Assembly: GCA_030612185.1 (NCBI GenBank)
Contig: JAUWOI010000222.1
Location: 1 to 7,177, forward strand
Origin: Anaerolineae bacterium
Lineage (GTDB): Bacteria; Chloroflexota; Anaerolineae; B4-G1
Reading direction: 5' to 3'
DNA: 7,177 nt
Under the pieces are notes generated by a model. That model did no database searches. It saw only the letters and a program-made list of their open reading frames with translations, and was not told the DNA's origin. The position numbers and the translations under genes were made by a program. This document shows positions 1 to 6,214 of this stretch, piece after piece. Position 1 is the first letter of the stretch. Each line of letters starts with the position of its first letter.

Positions 1-477
1 ATGACTGTGTTGCAGGGGACAGACCTGGAGACGTGGGGGCTTCCGGCCGGGCAGGCGGCCCAGTTGCAGGGACAACTGGAGGTCTATTGGGGGCAAGAAT
101 GGATGATGCCGCTGCTGGCAGCCGTCGAGCGGCTCTTTTCCATCACCTTCCATGTGGGGATGGCGGTATTGGTGTTGCAGGCGGTGGTCCGAAGAAAGCC
201 TGGTTATTGGATATTGGCGATTGGGCTGCACGCGGCCGTCAATGCGCTGGCGCTGACCACGGTCGAGGCCGGCTGGCAACCCATCGCCACCGAAGGAGTG
301 ATTGGCCTCTTTGCATTGCTGGCGTTGGGGATCATCCTGGTGTTCCGGCCGGAAGCGGATGAGCAGGCGCAAGGCATCGTCCCTACTTTGCCGCCCCTGC
401 CGGCCGCTCCCCAACGGCCGCGCACGCCGGAAGAGAGGCTGCGGCGGCAGATAGAAAAGTCGAAATATGAGAGGTGA
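1..477 (+). CDS. YhfC-family intramembrane metalloprotease, C-terminal part (5' end outside window)
   Basis: An open frame runs from the first base to a TGA at 475-477. The ATG at base 1 is probably an internal Met or window-edge coincidence, because the protein starts in mid-domain and the family is usually 250 residues or longer. Visible are three hydrophobic segments (about residues 36-63, 69-86 and 96-115), the pattern E43-R44 followed by H51 in 'ERLFSITFHVG', and 'LHAAVN' with H77. This E/H spacing matches the second half of YhfC proteins, which resemble CPBP-type membrane proteases; the N-terminal glutamate motif would lie upstream. A basic, proline-rich cytoplasmic tail (about 117-158) follows. 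The natural substrate is unknown. It lies just upstream of an ABC exporter pair in the same direction, a possible functional link that the sequence does not prove. Family assignment is from motif memory. Confidence 0.68.
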   Translation: MTVLQGTDLETWGLPAGQAAQLQGQLEVYWGQEWMMPLLAAVERLFSITFHVGMAVLVLQAVVRRKPGYWILAIGLHAAVNALALTTVEAGWQPIATEGVIGLFALLALGIILVFRPEADEQAQGIVPTLPPLPAAPQRPRTPEERLRRQIEKSKYER

Positions 478-517
478 CAAAGGACGAAGGATAGGTTTTC
501 GTCGTCCGTCCTTTGTC
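476..517. repeat. Perfect 11-bp inverted repeat (hairpin) between protease and ABC genes
   Basis: GACAAAGGACG at 476-486 is the exact reverse complement of CGTCCTTTGTC at 507-517, with a 20-base spacer. The left arm overlaps the stop codon of the preceding gene. Alternative registers exist inside it, such as GGACGA at 482-487 with TCGTCC at 502-507. It could end the upstream transcript or be a small dispersed palindromic repeat. No run of T follows the right arm, so a classical intrinsic terminator is not well supported. Confidence 0.55.
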
Positions 518-543
518 TGTATCCCGTTAAGTGAGGATTTGCC

Positions 544-1470
544 ATGATCAGAACCGAAGGACTGACCAAACGATTTGGCGACAACCTGGCGGTGGAAAAC
601 TTGACCCTGCACGTGGAGCGGGGTGAGGTATTCGCCTTCCTGGGACCAAACGGGGCCGGCAAAACGACGACGGTGCGGATGCTGGCGGCGCTCATTGGAC
701 CCACGGCCGGCCGCGCCTGGGTCAACGGCCACCAGTTGGGAGCGGACAATATGGACATCCGGCGCAGCGTGGGCATCCTCACCGAAGCGCCCGGCCTCTA
801 CGAGCGGCTGGACGCGGTGCAGAACCTGACCCTGTATGCCAAGTTGTACGAGGTGGAGGACGTGGCGGGGCAGGTGGAAAAGTACCTGCGCTTCCTCGGA
901 TTGTGGGAGCGACGGGACGAGCCGGTGGGCGGCTTTTCCAAGGGGATGAAGCAAAGGCTGGCTATAGCCCGCGCGTTGCTGCACGAGCCGCCGCTGCTCT
1001 TCCTGGACGAACCCACGGCCGCGCTGGACCCGGAAGCAGCCCGCACGGTGCGCGACTTTATCAGCCAGGTAAAAGGGGCCGGCCGCACCATCTTTCTCTG
1101 CACCCACAACCTGGACGAAGCCGACCGGCTGGCGGACCGGATCGGGATCATCAAACAAAAGCTGATCCAGGTGGACAGCCCGGCTAACCTGCGTCGCTCG
1201 CTCTACGGCCGGCGGGTGGTGGTTCACCTGGCGGCCGTCACCGAGCCGGTACGGGCGGCGGTGAGCGAGTTGCCATTTGTCAAAGAGATGCAGCAGGTGG
1301 ATAATACGCTGGTGGTCAGCCTGGACAATCCAGAGCAGCAAAACCCGATTCTGGTGGAGCGAATCGTCGCCGCCGGCGGTGGGGTTCAGTTTGTCAACGA
1401 GTTGCGCCATTCGCTGGAAGATATTTATTTCACGCTCATTGAAGAAGACGAGCCGGAGGTGGGGCGATGA
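544..1470 (+). CDS. ABC transporter ATP-binding protein (ABC-2 exporter type, with C-terminal DUF4162-like region)
   Basis: This 308-residue protein is the ATPase that powers the membrane partner encoded next. The nucleotide-binding fold is complete: Walker A GPNGAGKTT (34-42), signature GFSKGMKQR (130-138, the 'SKGM' form common in drug and Na+ exporters of the NatA/CcmA type), Walker B LLFLDE (151-156, catalytic E156), the D-loop after it, and the H-loop His188 in 'CTHN'. Residues from about 215 form an extra C-terminal domain of the DUF4162 kind, ending in 'LEDIYFTLIEE'. The ATG at 544 has GAGG at 533-536, seven bases upstream, and the reading frame overlaps the permease gene by ATGA, implying translational coupling. 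The exported substrate cannot be read from the sequence. Codon use is GC-rich and full of CGGCCG words. Confidence 0.95.
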   Translation: MIRTEGLTKRFGDNLAVENLTLHVERGEVFAFLGPNGAGKTTTVRMLAALIGPTAGRAWVNGHQLGADNMDIRRSVGILTEAPGLYERLDAVQNLTLYAKLYEVEDVAGQVEKYLRFLGLWERRDEPVGGFSKGMKQRLAIARALLHEPPLLFLDEPTAALDPEAARTVRDFISQVKGAGRTIFLCTHNLDEADRLADRIGIIKQKLIQVDSPANLRRSLYGRRVVVHLAAVTEPVRAAVSELPFVKEMQQVDNTLVVSLDNPEQQNPILVERIVAAGGGVQFVNELRHSLEDIYFTLIEEDEPEVGR

Positions 1471-2267
1471 ATGGAGCCAAGATTCTAGCCATTGTGGAAA
1501 AAGAAGTCGCCGACGCCCGCAAGAACAAAATGATCGTCATCAGCATGGCGCTGCTCCCCATCCTGTTGGTGGCGATGGTGTTGGGTACCGCCTATTTTAT
1601 GCTCTACATTGAAGGTGAAATGGGCGAGGCCAAGATGGATGAGGACGACCTGAGCATCATCCCGGCCGAGTTGCAAGACATGGACCCCATGCACGCCTTT
1701 TTGATTCTGATGAACGACCAATACCTGTTTTACTTTTTGCTAATCCCTATGATGATGCCGGTTTACATCGCCGCTTACAGCATTGTGGGCGAAAAAGAGA
1801 CCAAAAGTTTGGAGCCGTTACTGGCGACGCCCATTTCCGTGTGGGAGTTGTTGGTGGGCAAGAGCATCGCGGCTGTGGTCCCCTCGGTGGTGCTCACCTG
1901 GTTCAGTTTTATCGTCCTTGTCATCGGCGGCTATTTCATCATGCCGGAACTGGTTTTTCTGGCGCTGATCCGGCCGGTCTGGATCGTCGGCATGGCCCTG
2001 CTCAGCCCGCTGCTGGCTCTGCTCTCGGTTTTCAGTGGAGTGATCGTCTCCTCGCGGATGAACGACCCCCGGGCTGCGCAGCAAGTGACCGGCATCTTTG
2101 TCGTTCCCATCGTTGCTTTGAGCATAGTGGTCCTGGCGGGAAAGATCTTTTTGAGTGTGCCGATGGTTGTCGTGGCGGCCGCCGTCACCCTGGCGCTGGA
2201 TTGTCTGGCGCTCTATTTTGCCATCAAGCTGTTCCAGCGGGAGACGATTTTGACACGCTGGAAGTAA
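1467..2267 (+). CDS. ABC-2 type transporter permease (NatB/ABC2_membrane_3-like)
   Basis: This 266-residue integral membrane protein is the channel-forming partner of the ATPase before it. The start ATG at 1467 overlaps the ATPase stop (ATGA), with GGAGGT at 1455-1460 as ribosome site. The first hydrophobic helix spans about 23-47. It is followed by an acidic extracytoplasmic segment (about 49-75) and at least five further hydrophobic stretches. Between the second and third lies 'VGEKETKSLEPLLATPIS' (about 107-124), the cytoplasmic coupling motif typical of ABC-2 permeases. The protein ends with a short basic tail (RETILTRWK). Its length is short for the NatB group but normal for compact ABC-2 subunits. 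Substrate is unknown. Confidence 0.9.
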   Translation: MNGAKILAIVEKEVADARKNKMIVISMALLPILLVAMVLGTAYFMLYIEGEMGEAKMDEDDLSIIPAELQDMDPMHAFLILMNDQYLFYFLLIPMMMPVYIAAYSIVGEKETKSLEPLLATPISVWELLVGKSIAAVVPSVVLTWFSFIVLVIGGYFIMPELVFLALIRPVWIVGMALLSPLLALLSVFSGVIVSSRMNDPRAAQQVTGIFVVPIVALSIVVLAGKIFLSVPMVVVAAAVTLALDCLALYFAIKLFQRETILTRWK

Positions 2268-2299
2268 CGCGTGAAACTTGTTGCGTGAGGATGCAAGAG

Positions 2300-2404
2300 A
2301 TGACTGAAGAGTTGAATTGGGGTTTGCTCTCTACCGCCCGCGTCAACCGGCGGTTGATTCCCTCTATCTGCGCCGCCTGCCGAGGTCCACTTTGGACATT
2401 CTGA
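2300..2404 (+). pseudogene. N-terminal fragment of a Gfo/Idh/MocA-family oxidoreductase
   Basis: From the ATG at 2300 the frame reads MTEELNWGLLSTARVNRRLI, followed by PSICAACRG and then a stop at 2402-2404. The opening is very like the start of NAD(P)-dependent Gfo/Idh/MocA oxidoreductases, where 'WGLLSTARINR..IP' forms the first beta strand and the start of the dinucleotide-binding fold (usually G-I-x-x-T/G-A/G). GAGG at 2287-2290 sits nine bases before this ATG, so it looks like a genuine former gene start; an ATG at 2291 is also in frame. After about codon 28 the expected 'SELVAVASR'-type strand is absent and the frame ends, so about 90% of the gene is missing. The breakpoint is near 2380-2390. 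It lies 32 bases after the ABC permease and may have been that operon's next gene. Confidence 0.6.
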
Positions 2405-2423
2405 ACGTCGAACCTTAAATTGA

Positions 2424-2582
2424 AAGTCTTGCTTATTTTCGCCTGTTGGTGGTCTTGACAATGGGGTCAACTATAATGTCAAATCACCATCTAACGTCAA
2501 TTGTACGGGTGGTTGTGACATTATTGACATCTTAATTATTGGTGCTGATGGAGTTGTTGCATCTTATACAGTGCAGTTTTAA
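2424..2582 (+). pseudogene. C-terminal tail of an unrecognised, AT-rich ORF ending next to the attC-like site
   Basis: The frame between the TGA at 2421-2423 and the TAA at 2580-2582 reads as a plausible protein tail: '...GGLDNGVNYNVKSPS', then 'NVNCTGGCDIIDILIIGADG' and 'VVASYTVQF'. It has balanced composition, a CxxxC pair, a hydrophobic strand (DIIDILII) and a conventional aromatic C-terminus. It contains no ATG, GTG or TTG codon in frame, so the 5' part is missing or shifted. Its codons (AAT, ATT, GTT) are far more AT-rich than the flanking genes. The stop lies 16 bases before the attC-like site, the arrangement seen in integron gene cassettes. I do not recognise the family, and a chance open frame of 53 codons remains possible. 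Confidence 0.35.
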
Positions 2583-2598
2583 CCGCAACGTGAACGCC

Positions 2599-2726
2599 GC
2601 CCAACCACTGGTTGGAGCCGACCGGGCTAATCTCGGCGTTTTTCGACTGCTCCACGCGCTTTCGGTGGGTGCTGTGGCAAAAGCTCTTTCCCGCATCCGC
2701 CCGGCGGCTCAACCCACCCGTTATGT
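2599..2726 (+). other. attC-like recombination site (integron cassette type) candidate
   Basis: The 128-bp element has the ordered parts of an attC site. GCCCAAC at 2599-2605 fits the R'' box (RYYYAAC). TTGGAGCCG at 2612-2620 and CGGCTCAA at 2705-2712 pair as L''/L' with one extra unpaired G on the left arm, the extrahelical-base feature of attC. CCGGGC at 2622-2627 and GCCCGG at 2699-2704 extend the stem after a second bulged base (A2621). GTTATGT at 2720-2726 takes the R' position: AAC/GTT pair, but the remainder departs from GTTRRRY. The spacers between R and L boxes are six and seven bases. The 71-base apical region is variable. Length is within the known attC range (about 57-141). No integrase gene is in the window. 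Confidence 0.5.
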
Positions 2727-2890
2727 AGAATTGTTGGTGGGGGTGTCTGTGACAGAGGCGACTTGCCATCCATCGTGCCGTAGAGTTCTGGCAGGCGTTG
2801 AGCAATCGACGAGGGATCTGGAGCGGTGAGCCTGGGGCGGCAGCGGGTAGCAGAGGTGAGATTGTAAGTCGCGTGCGGTTCAATGATTTT

Positions 2891-2899
2891 GGGAGGTGA
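2891..2899 (+). promoter_or_regulatory. Strong ribosome binding site selecting the GTG start of the nuclease gene
   Basis: GGGAGGTGA lies at 2891-2899. Its GGAGG core ends six bases before the GTG at 2903 but fifteen bases before the in-frame ATG at 2912, so it favours the GTG start and adds three residues (MVK) to the protein. Confidence 0.7.
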
Positions 2900-2902
2900 C
2901 TG

Positions 2903-4003
2903 GTGGTAAAAATGCTACATACATCTGATGTCCAACTTGACGCGCCGTTTCACTTCCTGGGTAACACAGGACAACGGCACCGCCAGCATCTACGCGAGAC
3001 GTTTCGGCGCATTGTGGACATGGTGGCTGAAGCCGAATTTGACCTGCTGTTGATTACTGGCGATCTCTTCAACGACAATCGCCCCCATCAGGACACCATG
3101 GATTTCGTCACCTCCCAGATCGCTAGGCTGGATATCCCTGTTTGCATCCTGCCTGGTAACCACGACTGCTACAATGATACCTCGGTGTATCGCAAGGCTC
3201 GTTTCCCAGATAACGCGATCATCTTCACTGAGCAGCCCACAATCCGGGAATTCGCCGAGCTTGATGTGGCTGTCTACGGTAATGCAATCTTGTCCAATCA
3301 ATCCCATCTCAGCCCGCTGCGTGGCCTGACCCGAACAGGGGCAATGCGTTGGCACGTTGCGCTGGCACACGGTAATCTGGTTCGGCCAGATATCGTTGAT
3401 CCACCCCGGCCGATCCGACCCGAGGAAATCAGCGCCAGTGGTATGGATTACGTGGCAATGGGTGATTGGCACGCTTTCGCAGATTACTCACAAGGTGGGG
3501 TGAAAGCCTTCTACTCAGGCGCTCCTGAACCAACCGCACTGCATCAGAAAGGCGCCGGCTATGTGGCCTGCGTCGAGATGGACGAAAACGGTGTGCAAGT
3601 CCGTCCAGAACGGGTGGGGACCATTTCGACCGATGGGATCTCGGTTGACGTGGCTGGGAAATCGGCAACTCAGATTGTGGAAGAGATCAGGGCTCGCGCC
3701 GATTCCAACTTGATGCTGAAGATCACACTTTCTGGACTTGTGGAACCGGGGGCAGTGCTGGATACGGAGAAGACGGAGCAATATCTTGCTCCTTATTTCT
3801 ACCACATCGAGTGTTCCGATCAGTCCCACCCACAACCAGCGACGATCTCTCCAGATGACTTTCCCGAAGAACTGGTAGTAGGCAAGTTCGTCCGCCTGAT
3901 GCAAGCGCGAATAAAAGATGCGACCGATGACACACAACGTCGGCGAGCTGAACAAGCGCTCCAGGTGGGCGTGGCCTTGCTACAAGGCAGGAGGGTGCTG
4001 TGA
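2903..4003 (+). CDS. Mre11/SbcD/YhaO-like metallophosphoesterase (DNA repair exonuclease), variant active site
   Basis: This 366-residue calcineurin-like phosphoesterase is the predicted nuclease partner of the following Rad50-like ATPase, acting on DNA ends. Motifs run in Mre11 order: HTSDVQLD (6-13, with D9), GDLF (53-56, D54), GNHD (85-88, N86 and H87), AHG (155-157, H156) and GDWH (187-190, H190). Two metal-ligand positions differ from the consensus: the His of 'DxH' is Gln11 and the first His of 'GHxH' is Asp188. 'FYSGAPEPTA' after motif V matches the usual 'YpGspe' segment. From about residue 230 a C-terminal capping and partner-binding region follows. The length is close to YhaO/SbcD (about 370-410). 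The stop (4001-4003) overlaps the next gene's start, so the two are translationally coupled. My recollection is that similar DxQ/GDWH pairs occur in a bacterial SbcD-like subgroup; I cannot confirm it here. Confidence 0.9.
   Translation: MVKMLHTSDVQLDAPFHFLGNTGQRHRQHLRETFRRIVDMVAEAEFDLLLITGDLFNDNRPHQDTMDFVTSQIARLDIPVCILPGNHDCYNDTSVYRKARFPDNAIIFTEQPTIREFAELDVAVYGNAILSNQSHLSPLRGLTRTGAMRWHVALAHGNLVRPDIVDPPRPIRPEEISASGMDYVAMGDWHAFADYSQGGVKAFYSGAPEPTALHQKGAGYVACVEMDENGVQVRPERVGTISTDGISVDVAGKSATQIVEEIRARADSNLMLKITLSGLVEPGAVLDTEKTEQYLAPYFYHIECSDQSHPQPATISPDDFPEELVVGKFVRLMQARIKDATDDTQRRRAEQALQVGVALLQGRRVL
3989..3995 (+). promoter_or_regulatory. Ribosome binding site favouring the ATG start of the Rad50-like gene
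   Basis: AGGAGGG at 3989-3995 is inside the end of the nuclease gene. It lies seven bases before the ATG at 4003 and only four before the GTG at 4000, so the ATG is the better start. That ATG shares its A with the TGA stop of the nuclease (TGATG). Confidence 0.65.
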
Positions 4004-6198
4004 TGCTTCTACAACGTATCGCCTTGGAACGGTTTCGGCAGTTTGATCAACAAGAGTACACATTCCAGCCAGGATTGAATATCATCAAGGGGCCTAACGA
4101 AGTAGGCAAGACCACCCTACAAGAAGCGATCCTCTTTGCGCTGCTGGGGAATCCCCGTCGTACGACTCTGGAACGAGTCAAGCGCGTGGACGATCACATC
4201 TCGTGGGGTGGGAACAGCCCTTTCAGCATTACGTTGGACTTCACAGACGAGAGCGGAACCCCCTATCGTCTGAAGAAGGACTGGAATGCCCAGAGCGTCT
4301 GCCTGACCAATTTGCGGACGGGTGGGAAGGAAGAAGACGTTGACTCAGTTCAGCGGGCCATCAGTGAGATACTGGGCTATGGCTCGTTGAAGTTGTTTCA
4401 GAGCACCGTGTGCGTGGAGCAGGATGCCATTGACCAGATTTCGGCCGGCCATCGCGAGATAGGTGATCAACTGCAGAGCGTTGTCACCGGCGGTGGTGCA
4501 GATGAAACAACAGTCTCGGCTGTTCTCAAAGACCTGGATACCAAGATCGCTGAGATGGAACGGGGTTGGCGGACTCATGCGCCGAGGAATCCTGGCCCGA
4601 TCAAGGTGAAGCAGGATGAGATTGGCGACATAGAGAGGCGGCTGTCCGAAATATGCTCACAGGTGGAGCGGGTGGAACAAGCCAAGGAGCAATTGATTGC
4701 CCTTGAGGTCCAAATCGAGGAGATAGAAGAGGCATTGGCTCCTAAGCGGTTACTCAGGGATTTGTGCGATAGGCGCCTTGAGTGGGTAGAACAGCGAGAT
4801 ATCTGGCAAGCCAAAGAAGCGGAACTTGAAGCCAAGATTGAGCAGATCGAGGAGGCGCAGAAGCATATAGAGCAGGCAAATGAGGCTCTAAGGGCGTATC
4901 CAGAATTTGATGCCATTGACTCAGAAGTCGAACAGCAACTGGCGAAACTTCACCAGCGAGCTGAGATGTTGCGAGAAGAAATTGAGCGGCGGTCGGCTGA
5001 ATTGAAGCAACTCAAAACCAGACAGCCCACCGAGACCCGGACCAGACCAGGCTTACCAATAGTCCCTCTCGTTGGAGTCGGGACTGGATTCGTGTTACTT
5101 CTGATAGGTGTTGGGATCGGCGTGGCGCGTTCATCGGTTGCTGGCATCCTGGTTGGCCTGCTTGGGCTGCTGATAGGTATTGGTTGTCTGATCTGGCTTG
5201 TGGTTGTCCTGAGCCGGCCACGTCCACTCGATCTAAGTTCCCAGATCGCCGCCCGTGAAGCAGACCTGGCGAAGAGTCAGGACTATCTACAGCGGGTGAC
5301 AACGCACTTGGCCGAAGGGTTGGCTCCTTTTGAATGCGCAGCCTGGGATGAATTCTCGCAGAGGCTTTCCGAGTGTAGGACGCTTTTGAACCAGCGACGG
5401 GATGCTCAGACCCGGCGTGGTGCATTTCTGGGAGATCAGACACTGGAGGCATTGATCAAGGGGCGCAAGACTGCGTCACGTCACCGCCGTGATGCGGAGG
5501 AGGCCCTGAAAGACCCGGAGATGCGAAAGGCGGTCGAGATTACGCCTATTCAGTATCAGGAACTCAAGCAATATATCAAGCGCCTGGAAGATGATCTGGT
5601 CGAGAAGAAGCAAGAGCAGGTCAAGTACCAGATGCGACGCGACGATGCGACTTACACCATTGAGGATGTTCACTGTCTGGAGGAGCAAAAGGCCGCCTCC
5701 GAGCGGTCCCTGGCCCACCTGAAAGGGTGGTTGGATGTCTATCAACTGACGCGCGACGTGATAAGGCAGGCCAAAGAGCAGACTATGCGCTCGGCCCGCG
5801 ATGAGCTGGAGCCCAGGATCGGAGTCTACCTTAGCCGCATCACGCAGGGACGCTATGATCAGGTGGAAGCTGATGATGACTTGAATCTACGGGTGTTCAG
5901 CCAAGAGAAAGGAGACTGGGTTACGCCAGACAGTGGCGAGTTGAGTCGGGGCACAGTGGATCAACTCTACCTGGCGGCACGGCTGGCCCTGCTCGATCTC
6001 CTCTATCGTGATACGAAGCCCCCCTTGCTACTGGATGATCCCTTTGTGAAGTTCGATCCAGACAGACGTGAGCAAGCAATGGCATTGTGCAAAGAAATCG
6101 CTCAGGAGCATCAAGTGCTGCTGTTCACCTGTAGCGACGCATATAACATATTCGCCGACAATGTGATCGATTTGCTGGGGCTGTCTGCCCAAGATTAA
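4003..6198 (+). CDS. Rad50/SbcC/YhaN-like SMC-type ATPase with a central transmembrane hairpin
   Basis: The protein has 731 residues from ATG 4003 (732 if GTG 4000 is used) and is the ATPase partner of the upstream Mre11-like nuclease. Motifs from the ATG: Walker A GPNEVGKTT (30-38), a Rad50-type Q-loop with Gln140 in 'VCVEQDAI', the ABC signature LSRGTVDQLYLA (647-658), Walker B LLLDDPF (675-681, D678/D679), and a 'KFDPDR' D-loop region. Between the ATPase halves are charged heptad-like coiled coils (about 200-340 and 410-600). Their midpoint (about 353-374 and 379-403) holds two glycine- and valine-rich hydrophobic helices joined by 'ARSS', as in membrane-bound YhaN (AAA_27) proteins. There is no CxxC zinc hook. 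The usual H-loop His after Walker B is Ser711 (FTCSD). It is shorter than B. subtilis YhaN and SbcC (each over 900 residues). It likely tethers DNA-end processing to the membrane (inference). Confidence 0.92.
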   Translation: MLLQRIALERFRQFDQQEYTFQPGLNIIKGPNEVGKTTLQEAILFALLGNPRRTTLERVKRVDDHISWGGNSPFSITLDFTDESGTPYRLKKDWNAQSVCLTNLRTGGKEEDVDSVQRAISEILGYGSLKLFQSTVCVEQDAIDQISAGHREIGDQLQSVVTGGGADETTVSAVLKDLDTKIAEMERGWRTHAPRNPGPIKVKQDEIGDIERRLSEICSQVERVEQAKEQLIALEVQIEEIEEALAPKRLLRDLCDRRLEWVEQRDIWQAKEAELEAKIEQIEEAQKHIEQANEALRAYPEFDAIDSEVEQQLAKLHQRAEMLREEIERRSAELKQLKTRQPTETRTRPGLPIVPLVGVGTGFVLLLIGVGIGVARSSVAGILVGLLGLLIGIGCLIWLVVVLSRPRPLDLSSQIAAREADLAKSQDYLQRVTTHLAEGLAPFECAAWDEFSQRLSECRTLLNQRRDAQTRRGAFLGDQTLEALIKGRKTASRHRRDAEEALKDPEMRKAVEITPIQYQELKQYIKRLEDDLVEKKQEQVKYQMRRDDATYTIEDVHCLEEQKAASERSLAHLKGWLDVYQLTRDVIRQAKEQTMRSARDELEPRIGVYLSRITQGRYDQVEADDDLNLRVFSQEKGDWVTPDSGELSRGTVDQLYLAARLALLDLLYRDTKPPLLLDDPFVKFDPDRREQAMALCKEIAQEHQVLLFTCSDAYNIFADNVIDLLGLSAQD

Positions 6199-6214
6199 TC
6201 CACCACCACAACAT

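Larger units (their letters stand above)
2268..2902. other. 635-base gene-free stretch with gene remnants and an attC-like structure
   Basis: No intact gene is visible on either strand. The left part (2287-2404) is an oxidoreductase start, the middle (2424-2582) an AT-rich ORF tail, and 2599-2726 an attC-like foldback; each has its own entry. From 2727 to 2890 I see nothing I can name: open frames on both strands are short, overlap one another and resemble no family I know. No promoter with sensible -35/-10 spacing stands out for the nuclease operon, although one would be expected here. Confidence 0.7.

Noticed and set aside
204..782. 192-codon minus-strand frame across the protease and ABC ATPase genes
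   Set aside because: It runs antisense through two well-supported coding genes, and its product is low in recognisable structure; it is a GC-rich shadow frame.
2455..2529. TTGACA and TATAAT boxes plus several repeated TGTCA/TGACA words resembling a promoter with operator repeats
   Set aside because: TTGACA (2455-2460) and TATAAT (2472-2477) are only 11 bases apart, too close for a sigma-70 promoter, and no other box pair has proper spacing. The repeated words lie inside the AT-rich ORF tail and can be codon repetition.
2601..2615. 15-base palindrome CCAACCACTGGTTGG as a possible regulator operator
   Set aside because: It is made by the R''- and L''-like parts of the attC-like structure and is far from a gene start, so a separate operator is not needed to explain it.
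2866..2881. AAGTCGCGTGCGGTTC resembles the 3' strand of a group II intron domain V
   Set aside because: The matching 5' strand (GAGCCG plus stem) is not found upstream, and no reverse-transcriptase sequence is present, so no domain V fold is supported.
2536..2883. Long open frames on both strands over the gene-free stretch (96 codons plus, 115 codons minus)
   Set aside because: They overlap each other and the attC-like foldback, have odd composition rich in R, S and H, resemble no family I know, and have no ribosome site.
2752..2899. Plus-strand frame just before the nuclease gene with a segment such as 'AVEFWQALSNRRG'
   Set aside because: It lacks a good start, ends inside the nuclease ribosome site, and I cannot tie it to any family; it is too weak to list as a gene or remnant.
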